Source: a virus
Virus record (IMG/VR): IMGVR_UViG_3300020317_000006
Location: 1 to 30,991 of that record
Length of the DNA: 30,991 nt
Direction: 5' to 3' (one strand)
Below are positions 1-5,675 of this stretch, piece after piece. The notes under the pieces are model-generated. The model worked only from the letters and a program-made list of their open reading frames with translations, was not told the DNA's origin and searched no databases. The first letter of the stretch is position 1. Every line of letters begins with the position of its first letter. The position numbers and the translations under genes are program-made.

Positions 1-21
1 GCATGGCCAAAGGCAGCGGTG

Positions 22-56
22 AAAAAATGAGAAAGCCTGGAGCGCCTGGCGCTCCA
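22..56 (-). terminator. Candidate intrinsic terminator of the leftward operon
   Basis: A perfect hairpin, TGGAGCGC-CTG-GCGCTCCA (38-56), is followed on the minus strand by GGCTTTCTCA and then a run of six T (27-22). It lies about 55 bases beyond the stop of the last leftward gene. The U-run begins some 11 bases after the stem, farther than in a textbook terminator, so efficiency is uncertain. The bases between it and that stop (57-112) show no gene. Confidence 0.45.
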
Positions 57-112
57 ACGGCGCAGGCAATCCAGGCTAGTAAGGTCAAACCCCGCCGAGG
101 AGGCCTAATGGG

Positions 113-352
113 TTAAAGAAGCCTGATAGCTCGGCCACGCATTGGCATTATTTCGATCCACTTGCGTTCCTCCAGCCCTTTAAGAATGCGGTGCATACCA
201 TTGGTTGAAGACCGTTTTTTAATGATTGCCTCCCCGTCGATCTTACCGGCGCAACATTCTTTAACGGTGGGGAAAACGCCATGTTCGCGGTGATACATGC
301 GCAGAAAATTATACACCTCATTCTGCACGGGTGTGAGGCCGACCTTATCCAT
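113..352 (-). CDS. LexA-type winged-helix DNA-binding protein without peptidase domain
   Basis: This 79-residue protein looks like the N-terminal DNA-binding domain of LexA alone. It has an opening LTPVQNEVYNFLRMYHRE, a helix-turn-helix stretch with PTVKE near residue 30, and a wing ending KGLEERKWIEIMPMRGRAIRLL, which parallels LexA up to its linker. The LexA autoproteolysis domain (Ser-Lys dyad) is absent, so it cannot be inactivated by RecA-stimulated self-cleavage. The ATG overlaps the end of the recT gene by 8 bases, so it is the last gene of the recombination operon and probably translationally coupled. Likely role: a small repressor or anti-SOS competitor of the operon or of host genes. 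Fold assignment is good; the target is unknown. Confidence 0.7.
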   Translation of the reverse strand: MDKVGLTPVQNEVYNFLRMYHREHGVFPTVKECCAGKIDGEAIIKKRSSTNGMHRILKGLEERKWIEIMPMRGRAIRLL

Positions 353-1286
353 TAGCTGTATCCTTCTCTTCGAGGCTCAAGACTTTATTATATTGCAGGC
401 GCTTGTCCTTTAGCTCTTCCACGATTTCTGTGGGTAAGTTGTGGAAAACTTCTTGGTTTTGTTGCTCCAACTCTTTCATTTTGGTACGTCTGGTTGCCGG
501 CGCTAACTTGTCCGCGCGCCTAACTTTCAGCAAGAGGTCGCTGTATGCATCCGCAAATTCTCCAGCGGCTTCGAACAACCTCGGTTCCTTCCCAGGAACA
601 ACCATCGCGAAATTATAGGCAGGGTCATTCTCGACTTGCGTCGGCACCACCTCAACTGCATCAGGTACGCTTTCTAACGCACTGGGGGCTTTGCCCAATT
701 CCTCTAGCTTTGGTGGCTGTACGGCTGGCTGCGCGGGTGTGATGTTCAGTGGCGTCATGTCCTGTGCTTCCTCGACAGTCACCATGCCTTTAATCACGTC
801 TGGGAAGCCATCTCGGATGGCATTGCCACGCGCGCGGTGCTGCAACATGCGCTCGGGGTATTGTTGCCATGGGCCTTGCTTGCCCCACAACCGCGCTTGC
901 TTCGCTTGGGTGACAGAGAATGTTCGTTTGATTTCCTCTACCTCACCACCATGCGCGCGCTTGATGATGCAGACAGCGGTCATCGCGTCACCCGCACCAT
1001 CGATGTATTCCTTTACACCAGTGCAGCGTGTGTCCGCTCTGACCATAGCCAGTAACGCATCGCCGTATACCGAAGGCTTTCCATTGATGACGGCTATGTT
1101 TTGCAGGGCTTGCATCGGCGCAAGGCCAAGCTCCATGCCCCACTGGATGGCGACCAGGGTATTCGCCGGTTTGCCTTGAAAGTCTTTTGGGACCATGGCT
1201 GATTTGCTTATGACTTCCGCGAACCGCATTGCTTCGTCCATTGTCTGCGGCTGAAGTGATTTGCGGTTGGTAACTATACTATTCAT
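345..1286 (-). CDS. recT: RecT-family single-strand annealing protein
   Basis: RecT-type annealases bind ssDNA and pair complementary strands in phage recombination and concatemer formation. The 313-residue protein shows family landmarks: MVPKDFQGKPANTLVAIQWG near residue 32, ELGLAPMQALQNIAVINGKP around 52-71, YGDALLAMVR, and the core QARLWGKQGPWQQYPERM followed by a conserved R-rich helix (RARGNAIRDGFPD). The C-terminal third (about 190-313) is charged and probably flexible. The start ATG has an AAAGGAAA ribosome site about 7 bases upstream and overlaps the upstream exonuclease gene by 8 bases, giving the usual exonuclease-annealase pair. Identification is strong. Confidence 0.88.
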   Translation of the reverse strand: MNSIVTNRKSLQPQTMDEAMRFAEVISKSAMVPKDFQGKPANTLVAIQWGMELGLAPMQALQNIAVINGKPSVYGDALLAMVRADTRCTGVKEYIDGAGDAMTAVCIIKRAHGGEVEEIKRTFSVTQAKQARLWGKQGPWQQYPERMLQHRARGNAIRDGFPDVIKGMVTVEEAQDMTPLNITPAQPAVQPPKLEELGKAPSALESVPDAVEVVPTQVENDPAYNFAMVVPGKEPRLFEAAGEFADAYSDLLLKVRRADKLAPATRRTKMKELEQQNQEVFHNLPTEIVEELKDKRLQYNKVLSLEEKDTANG

Positions 1287-2205
1287 AACTAATTTCCTTT
1301 ATCGCGAATTTGCTAGAAGGTGCCATCTCGCCGGTGAGCGACATCTTTTTCTTTTGTTTTAAGACCTCTGTGCTGGTGATTTCAAAGCCAGGCAGCTTCG
1401 CATGTTCAACTCCCAAGGCGTCCATGCATTGCTCAATGCCGTCGCGAATGCCTTGCTTGGTCTTCTTCCACATTCTCTCTTCGGCGCTGGCCTTGAGGTA
1501 ATCACCACAAAGCTGGGCCACATCAGAATTAGTTTCAGGCAGCAAGTCACTGATATCTATAAACTCAGGCTTTGCGTCTTGAGCGATAGGCGGATATTCA
1601 CCATCACTCTTAACCAATTCCCAAAATTCAGCGAACGCGAGGATCATTGCGTTGGCCATGTTCGGATCAAACTCGACCGGATAGAAATGCAGTTTGCCGC
1701 CTTGATCCATGCAGGCAATGATGCCCCAGCGAAGATCCGTGCAGAGCATTTGGTGCATGACTTGCATCACCCATTCTGGCTTCGGTTTGCCATGATGGTA
1801 GAAGTCGGTCTTTACCTCCATGAGGCCTTCGCCCTCGTGGATGGCCACAGAGCCGTCTGCCTTTTCTAAATGCAGAGCGTCAGACAATCTAATTATTCTA
1901 TCAACACTAGATGCGATGCCCATGTCTTCTTTTTTATAGGCTACGTCTGGCTCGAACATTGAGACGGTTCCGCCGGTCATCTCTTCCAAACGCTCTTGCG
2001 CCCAGGATGCGACGCCGGCTTCTAGGTGTGTGCCACGGCGCAGAGCGTTCTGATTGCGTATCTCGTCAAGCTCTTCGACACCGGCCCGAGCCAGCTTGTG
2101 TTTGCGCAGAACTTCGATCCGATTTTGAAACGTAGTCTTGTGTAAAACAATCGCACCGGCTTCACTGCTACCTATTTCGTAGCCTGTTTTTGTTAGTTTG
2201 GGCAT
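1279..2205 (-). CDS. YqaJ-type (lambda Exo-like) recombination exonuclease
   Basis: Predicted to resect dsDNA 5' ends and hand ssDNA to the adjacent RecT protein. Counting from the chosen ATG at 2205 (308 residues), the PD-(D/E)XK motifs are visible: RRGTHLEAG with E62, GIASSVDRI with D102, GLMEVKTDF with E130-V-K132, and VMQVMHQML with Q152. This order is that of YqaJ and lambda exonuclease. An in-frame ATG at 2235 would add ten residues (MLQRLGGPLD) but overlaps the upstream membrane-protein gene and lacks a clear ribosome site; the 2205 ATG has GGTGGG about 10 bases upstream and lies 2 bases after that gene's stop. Family assignment is strong, the start moderately so. Confidence 0.85.
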   Translation of the reverse strand: MPKLTKTGYEIGSSEAGAIVLHKTTFQNRIEVLRKHKLARAGVEELDEIRNQNALRRGTHLEAGVASWAQERLEEMTGGTVSMFEPDVAYKKEDMGIASSVDRIIRLSDALHLEKADGSVAIHEGEGLMEVKTDFYHHGKPKPEWVMQVMHQMLCTDLRWGIIACMDQGGKLHFYPVEFDPNMANAMILAFAEFWELVKSDGEYPPIAQDAKPEFIDISDLLPETNSDVAQLCGDYLKASAEERMWKKTKQGIRDGIEQCMDALGVEHAKLPGFEITSTEVLKQKKKMSLTGEMAPSSKFAIKEISYE

Positions 2206-2207
2206 GT

Positions 2208-2444
2208 CTAGCGGCCCACCCAGTCGCTGTAACATTGATCAGAAAGTGCGCAGGCTATGATCATCAGATAGTAAACGGCGAAAATGAAAAGCAGTATTGA
2301 TAGCGCAGACAGTATAGCCTCTACAGCCTGTACTGTTTTACAGTGCTGTCTGTTCTGTATTTCAGAGTGGTCTGAAGTTTCTAAGATAATACTAATTATC
2401 ACTCTTAGTATTCCAGGCTTAGTTATAACCTTTTGATGTAGCAC
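2208..2444 (-). CDS. Small single-span membrane protein, GTG start
   Basis: This 78-residue protein is not recognised by family. A hydrophobic segment at about residues 43-67 (AILSALSILLFIFAVYYLMI) is long enough for one membrane span, with a short polar C-terminus; residues 11-21 are also hydrophobic. It starts with GTG, but an exact AGGAGG sits 7 bases upstream (2452-2457), good evidence that it is expressed. It is the first gene of the exonuclease-recT-LexA-like operon, ending 2 bases before the exonuclease start. A membrane protein leading a recombination operon suggests a host-takeover, exclusion or membrane-tethering role, but nothing in the sequence identifies it. Confidence 0.6.
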   Translation of the reverse strand: MLHQKVITKPGILRVIISIILETSDHSEIQNRQHCKTVQAVEAILSALSILLFIFAVYYLMIIACALSDQCYSDWVGR

Positions 2445-2457
2445 GAAAACCCCTCCT

Positions 2458-2500
2458 CTGTGGATTTATATAATTACAAGACGTTAGTACAAACATACTA
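2458..2500 (-). promoter_or_regulatory. Candidate leftward promoter with overlapping palindrome
   Basis: On the minus strand TTGTAC (2492-2487) and TATAAA (2470-2465) are separated by 16 bases, a fair sigma70 arrangement upstream of the membrane-protein gene. The -35 element lies inside a palindrome, TAGTA-N6-TACTA (2485-2500), which looks like a repressor operator. The predicted start is only a few bases from the AGGAGG site, so the 5' leader would be very short; this lowers confidence. Confidence 0.35.
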
Positions 2501-2521
2501 GACTAACCGTCTGGTCTTAAT

Positions 2522-2935
2522 TTAGCCCCTAAATTCACGATCATGTTGATACTTTACATCGTCTTTATTTAGGTCGTCACGGGCCAGCAAATCTGCATGG
2601 CCGCTTTTGTCTACCAGGCCAAAACCGGATACATACTCTAGATGTTCGGACCCTCTGGATCGAGGGTCTTTTGGCAACATATGATAAAATCTTTTGTTCA
2701 TCATAGTCAAACTTAGTTGAGCATACATCGTTTTGTCTGAGTCTCGCAGAGTGTTTGAATTACGAATACGTTTTAGCTCATCTGTGATTTCATCGAACGC
2801 TTCAATAGTTTTGTTCAAATGATCAATATGCCACATCGGGATGTCGAGGCGGCGTTTAAATGTCATTTGACCAGTGCGCATATTATATACAGTCTGGTTC
2901 ATCTTGACCCGCTTCTTACCGTTCTTTGTACTCAT
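2522..2935 (-). CDS. Hypothetical phage protein
   Basis: A 137-residue protein of unknown function. It is hydrophilic and basic at its N-terminus (STKNGKKRVKMNQTVYNMRT), with a likely helical middle (HIDHLNKTIEAFDEITDELKRIRNSN) and a charged C-terminal tail (ARDDLNKDDVKYQHDREFRG). No signal peptide, membrane segment or cysteine cluster is visible. The ATG at 2935 follows GGAG by about 9 bases, supporting this start. It stands alone between the regulator gene and the recombination operon, in AT-rich DNA (about 40% GC in a sampled line). Probably an early accessory protein. Confidence 0.6.
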   Translation of the reverse strand: MSTKNGKKRVKMNQTVYNMRTGQMTFKRRLDIPMWHIDHLNKTIEAFDEITDELKRIRNSNTLRDSDKTMYAQLSLTMMNKRFYHMLPKDPRSRGSEHLEYVSGFGLVDKSGHADLLARDDLNKDDVKYQHDREFRG

Positions 2936-2956
2936 TGTTCAACTCCTATACATCCA

Positions 2957-3457
2957 TTATTCACTTTTAGAATCATCTGTAAAGTGCAAGTGGGTTGTTG
3001 CGATTTCGTCAAATTGGAGCAGTTTTTGGTGTGCTAACACCAACTCAGTTGTAGTTAGGTTGTAAATCATTTGGCCATAATCATCGTTGCTGGCCATTGT
3101 AACCTCAGACGCTCGGATGTGCCGATAACTCGTTTCATGAGCGACAGCCCAGCCCTCCGTAATGAAGTGGTTAATTATTTTTGTGGCTGAGTTTAAACTG
3201 ATACTCAATGCGTCCGCACATTCTTGTTTTGTTGTGCCGAGATATGCGGGGTCTTCTTCATTTTTATATGCAGCGATACACAAAAGCCGTGAAACCATGG
3301 CCCTGTTCGTCGTTGAATTAGCATAGCGCTTCAGGGCCGTGTCATCACGCGCTATTCTCATTTGCCAGCTATTTAATTCATGAATAATGATTTCATTGCA
3401 GAATTTTCTGTGTAATTTCGCACGTAAATCATCGGCGGTTATTTCCGCTAAGGTCAT
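2957..3457 (-). CDS. Winged-helix (MarR-like) transcriptional regulator
   Basis: From the ATG at 3457 the product has 166 residues. A helix-turn-helix with wing is visible in the middle: LGTTKQECADALSISLNSAT, then a recognition-like helix KIINHFITEGW and a wing AVAHETSYRHIRAS, the pattern of MarR or replication-initiator winged helices. The start is set by AAAGGA about 8 bases upstream and by an ATGA overlap with the stop of the serine recombinase gene, so the two are co-expressed. An earlier in-frame ATG (3508) lies inside the recombinase gene and is less likely. Role inferred: regulator of the recombinase or of the early/late switch. Ligand and operator are unknown. Confidence 0.65.
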   Translation of the reverse strand: MTLAEITADDLRAKLHRKFCNEIIIHELNSWQMRIARDDTALKRYANSTTNRAMVSRLLCIAAYKNEEDPAYLGTTKQECADALSISLNSATKIINHFITEGWAVAHETSYRHIRASEVTMASNDDYGQMIYNLTTTELVLAHQKLLQFDEIATTHLHFTDDSKSE

Positions 3458-4230
3458 AACTGGTCCTTTCCGGTTAAGTAATAATTCCGAACGCTGCTGG
3501 TACTCCAAGAAGTCTTTTTGGCGAGGTCGGGGTTCTGTTGACGGCGCGGCGTCGGCACTTGCATTTTGTCTAGCTGCACCGCGATGGCGCGGTAACTGAG
3601 TCCACGACCGCGCAGCCCGTCAATGATCGGGAAGATGTCCGTGGCGCGTTCCACACTAGCGACACGATTGGCCTCGTTGCCGGCCTTGCCAGCGTCGGCC
3701 AGCTTTTCATGCACTCCGAGCTTAGTGATGGTGCGACCGGACTTGGCCACGTAGCTCCCCTTCTCTCTTATCTCAGACTTGATGAGTTTCAGCGCCAACT
3801 TGGTACGCGCTCTGATTTGTGCGCGCTCCATCTCAGCCACGGCACTCAGCAACCCGATTGTGTTATGATCCAAGTTGGGATTATCAACGACCACCAGTTT
3901 AATTTGGCCGGTCTTTACCTCTTGCTCCAAGAATCGCAGCGTCTCCCAGGTGCGGCGCGACATACGGCTGACAGAATAAATGACCATGGTCGCAGAGGTT
4001 TTGCGGCAATAGTCTAAGCAAGCATGCAATTCATCACGCTGATGCCAATCGGCACCTGAACTGACACCCTCCTCTTTAAACCATCTCAGCTTGTGGTCGC
4101 CGCCGTTGAGGAAAGATTTAATACCATGCTCTTGGCTGGCCACGTCCTGTGTGTCGGTTGAGACCCGCATGTAGGCCGCATAATGGCCGCTGTGTTCCGA
4201 CCCGTGGTCGGCTCTAGTACTTATATTCAT
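3454..4230 (-). CDS. Short serine recombinase (resolvase/invertase family)
   Basis: A 258-residue serine site-specific recombinase. The catalytic N-terminal domain shows YMRVSTDTQ with the nucleophile at Ser24, VIYSVSRMSRR (the conserved S-R-x-S-R region), and LLSAVAEMERAQIRART leading into the long E-helix. The C-terminal part carries a Recombinase-like DNA-binding region, GRGLSYRAIAVQLDKMQVPTP, and ends with a helix STSSVRNYYL. It is much shorter than large serine integrases (450-600 residues) and lacks their zinc-ribbon and coiled coil, so an invertase or resolvase role is as likely as integration. The ATG at 4230 has AAGGAACAGGGA upstream and is preferred over 4314. It is the only possible lysogeny enzyme in the window. 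Confidence 0.82.
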   Translation of the reverse strand: MNISTRADHGSEHSGHYAAYMRVSTDTQDVASQEHGIKSFLNGGDHKLRWFKEEGVSSGADWHQRDELHACLDYCRKTSATMVIYSVSRMSRRTWETLRFLEQEVKTGQIKLVVVDNPNLDHNTIGLLSAVAEMERAQIRARTKLALKLIKSEIREKGSYVAKSGRTITKLGVHEKLADAGKAGNEANRVASVERATDIFPIIDGLRGRGLSYRAIAVQLDKMQVPTPRRQQNPDLAKKTSWSTSSVRNYYLTGKDQL

Positions 4231-4269
4231 TTTCCCTGTTCCTTTCACTAGTTGTTCACCTATTAATGT

Positions 4270-4298
4270 CAGATAGCACTGTGCTAGCTGTTGGTCAA
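4270..4298 (-). promoter_or_regulatory. Candidate recombinase promoter with 13-bp palindrome
   Basis: On the minus strand TTGACC (4298-4293) and TATCTG (4275-4270) are 17 bases apart, about 30 bases beyond which lies the recombinase start. Between them sits a palindrome, TAGCAC-T-GTGCTA (4274-4286), in the usual position of an operator. The -10 match is weak. This 99-base gap is the only divergent gene boundary in the window and so must hold control sites for both arms; no convincing rightward promoter was found in it. Confidence 0.4.
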
Positions 4299-4329
4299 GT
4301 ACCAGACGTAACATCAGTGGAATGGTAAA

Positions 4330-4518
4330 ATGAGCAGTAATAAAGCAGTCCTATTCATGCGGACCCACCCCGCAGTAAAAGATGCGGTGGAGGCGGAAGC
4401 GAAGCGACAGCAAATGTCCACAAATCTGTGGCTGGAAGAGCTGTTGTGCCGAGAGCTGGACCTTAATCTGGAGCATCAACTTAAAGTTATGACCAGGGCT
4501 GCGGGACACATCGCGTGA
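4330..4518 (+). CDS. Small ribbon-helix-helix DNA-binding protein
   Basis: A 62-residue protein matching the Arc/MetJ-type ribbon-helix-helix layout: a short N-terminal strand (KAVLFMRTHP), helix A (AVKDAVEAEAKRQQ), the MSTNLWLEELL turn and helix B, then a short tail. Such proteins dimerise and insert a beta ribbon into the major groove, acting as repressors or antitoxins. It is the first gene of the rightward early operon, adjacent to the divergent control region, which fits an autoregulator of that region. No toxin partner lies next to it; the next gene is a nuclease, so an antitoxin-like role is conceivable but unsupported. Confidence 0.65.
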   Translation: MSSNKAVLFMRTHPAVKDAVEAEAKRQQMSTNLWLEELLCRELDLNLEHQLKVMTRAAGHIA

Positions 4519-4916
4519 AGTTTCAAAAGTACAAAGCCAAAAAAGTCGAACTGGATGGCGTCATATTCGACAGCCAAGCCGAGGCAAAGCACTTCTGGCA
4601 TTCGCTGAAGCCGCGCTTGGAAGCCGAGGATATATCAAATCTAGAATTGCAGCCGGTCTATCGCTGCGAAGTTAATGGGAAATTAATATGCAAGTACATC
4701 GCGGATTTTCGCTATATAGAATGGAAGATAGAAGATGCGGAAGGCCGGCTCGGATACTGGGTGGTCGAGGATGTGAAGGGCTTCAAGACGCCAGTGTACA
4801 ATTTAAAAAAGAAGCTGGTGCAGGCACTGCACCCAGGAACACAGATCTGCGAGATATCACCGTCGCTGTATCGATCCATGAAATACTCGTTGCCGTCGCA
4901 CGCAAATCCGGCATAA
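4515..4916 (+). CDS. DUF1064-family PD-(D/E)XK nuclease
   Basis: A 133-residue protein of the phage DUF1064 family, thought to be an endonuclease related to Holliday-junction resolving enzymes. Landmarks: KYKAKKVELDGVIFDSQAEA (residues 5-24, with E23), a strand ending in LELQPVYR, YIADFRY with D64, and VVEDVKGFKTP with E85-D86-V-K88, giving the nuclease core. It starts with GTG overlapping the previous stop (GTGA). The zero-frame tail (KKLVQALHPGTQICEIS) still fits the family, so the unshifted product is probably functional; the last 18 residues look unconserved. A -1 frameshift signal lies at codons 97-99, after all catalytic residues. Confidence 0.72.
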   Translation: MKFQKYKAKKVELDGVIFDSQAEAKHFWHSLKPRLEAEDISNLELQPVYRCEVNGKLICKYIADFRYIEWKIEDAEGRLGYWVVEDVKGFKTPVYNLKKKLVQALHPGTQICEISPSLYRSMKYSLPSHANPA

Positions 4917-5155
4917 GCAGCGTCGATCTGATTTCACCCTGCCGCGAGCAAGATCTGGTTGTATGGCGTCTGGTCGCATACGGGCTGTGCCGCGAACTGA
5001 CCTATGCAAGCTACGCCAAGATCGGTCGCATCTTGGGCAAGCGCGACCACTCTACGATTATGAAGGGCTTAAAGCGACTTAAAGAGATGCGCGCAAACGA
5101 CCCCGCCATCGATGCGGCATACATCAACCTGTCACAGCAACTCTCGAAGGCCTGA
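4688..5155 (+). CDS. DnaA domain IV-like DNA-binding protein, probably made by -1 frameshift
   Basis: From about 4856 this frame encodes a DnaA C-terminal domain: ITVAVSIHEILVAVARKSGI, then SSVDLISPCREQDLVVWRLV, a helix ending REL, YASYAKIGRILGKRDHSTIM with the RDH-S/T signature that reads DnaA boxes, and a closing helix. No ATPase domain is present. In this frame there is no ATG, GTG or TTG between 4722 and the domain; only ATGs at 4688 and 4721, deep inside the nuclease gene, are available. Translation through the frameshift signal at 4802-4836 gives a 213-residue fusion (99 nuclease residues plus 114). An internal start at 4688, with GGGA about 8 bases upstream, is the rival explanation. 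Confidence 0.65.
   Translation: MQVHRGFSLYRMEDRRCGRPARILGGRGCEGLQDASVQFKKEAGAGTAPRNTDLRDITVAVSIHEILVAVARKSGISSVDLISPCREQDLVVWRLVAYGLCRELTYASYAKIGRILGKRDHSTIMKGLKRLKEMRANDPAIDAAYINLSQQLSKA
4802..4836 (+). promoter_or_regulatory. Candidate programmed -1 ribosomal frameshift signal
   Basis: In the nuclease frame the codons are AAT TTA AAA AAG, which contain two overlapping slippery heptamers, T TTA AAA and A AAA AAG (4802-4811). Five bases later a perfect 7-bp hairpin follows: GGTGCAG-GCA-CTGCACC (4817-4833), extendable by two pairs past one bulged C (4815-4836). Slippery site, spacer and hairpin match the layout of the E. coli dnaX and IS3-family signals. A -1 slip continues with GAA GCT GGT into the DnaA-domain frame. 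Confidence 0.6.
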
Positions 5156-5162
5156 TTTCTTT

Positions 5163-5675
5163 ATGGCCAAAGCGTACAAACACCAGACCACACGTTACGT
5201 TGTAGATCGGAACCCCGATTGGCGTAGCAAGCTGGCCCAGGGCGAGATGTTCGAAGCTCGTGTGCGCAACTGGCTCAAAGAACAAGGTCACGAATGTTGG
5301 AAGCCGAAGGAAACACACTATGATCTGCGTATCAACATCGAGGTTCCTTTGTACGGCGCCCTGCCCCTTACTGGCGAATGTAAGTACGATGTATCAGCGG
5401 CCAGCACGCACAACTTGGCGCTGCAAGTCTTCGATGGCGGCAAGCCATCCGGCATCCATCCAGAAGGTCCAAACCCACATCTATGGTTTCACGGCGTCGG
5501 TGATGAGTGTTGGATCATCCGCACTAAGATCCTTCAGTCAGTGGTCGAAACCTACGCGCAGTCCTGGGGCGGCAAGATCGTCGAGATGGGCAACACGTCC
5601 GAGCAAGCCAAAGGCATACTGATGCCAATCACAGCAGCCAAAAAGGCCATCGGCGGTCAGTGGGTGACGTTATGA
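5163..5675 (+). CDS. Predicted PD-(D/E)XK nuclease coupled to the methyltransferase
   Basis: A 170-residue protein with a nuclease-like pattern: GEMFEARVRNWLKEQGHEC (E31 on the first helix), HYDLRI (D54) and LTGECKYD (E72-C-K74), the spacing of PD-(D/E)XK enzymes. The rest includes W-rich strands (LWFHGVGDECWIIRT) and a basic C-terminal tail. The ATG at 5163 is preferred over 5112, which lies inside the preceding gene; the ribosome site is weak. Its stop overlaps the start of the cytosine methyltransferase gene (ATGA). The neighbourhood allows two readings: a structure-specific recombination nuclease, or the cutting half of a compact restriction-modification pair. I do not recognise a named family. 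Confidence 0.6.
   Translation: MAKAYKHQTTRYVVDRNPDWRSKLAQGEMFEARVRNWLKEQGHECWKPKETHYDLRINIEVPLYGALPLTGECKYDVSAASTHNLALQVFDGGKPSGIHPEGPNPHLWFHGVGDECWIIRTKILQSVVETYAQSWGGKIVEMGNTSEQAKGILMPITAAKKAIGGQWVTL

Noticed and set aside
100-116. GAGGAGG followed by ATG on the plus strand near the left edge
   Set aside because: The frame is ATG GGT TAA, two codons long, so it cannot be a gene.
403-1179. Plus-strand open frames across the recT region
   Set aside because: They are shadows of the recT gene; they carry no motifs and lack ribosome sites.
1402-1869. A 155-codon plus-strand frame opposite the exonuclease gene
   Set aside because: The opposite strand encodes a full set of nuclease motifs; the plus frame shows no family pattern.
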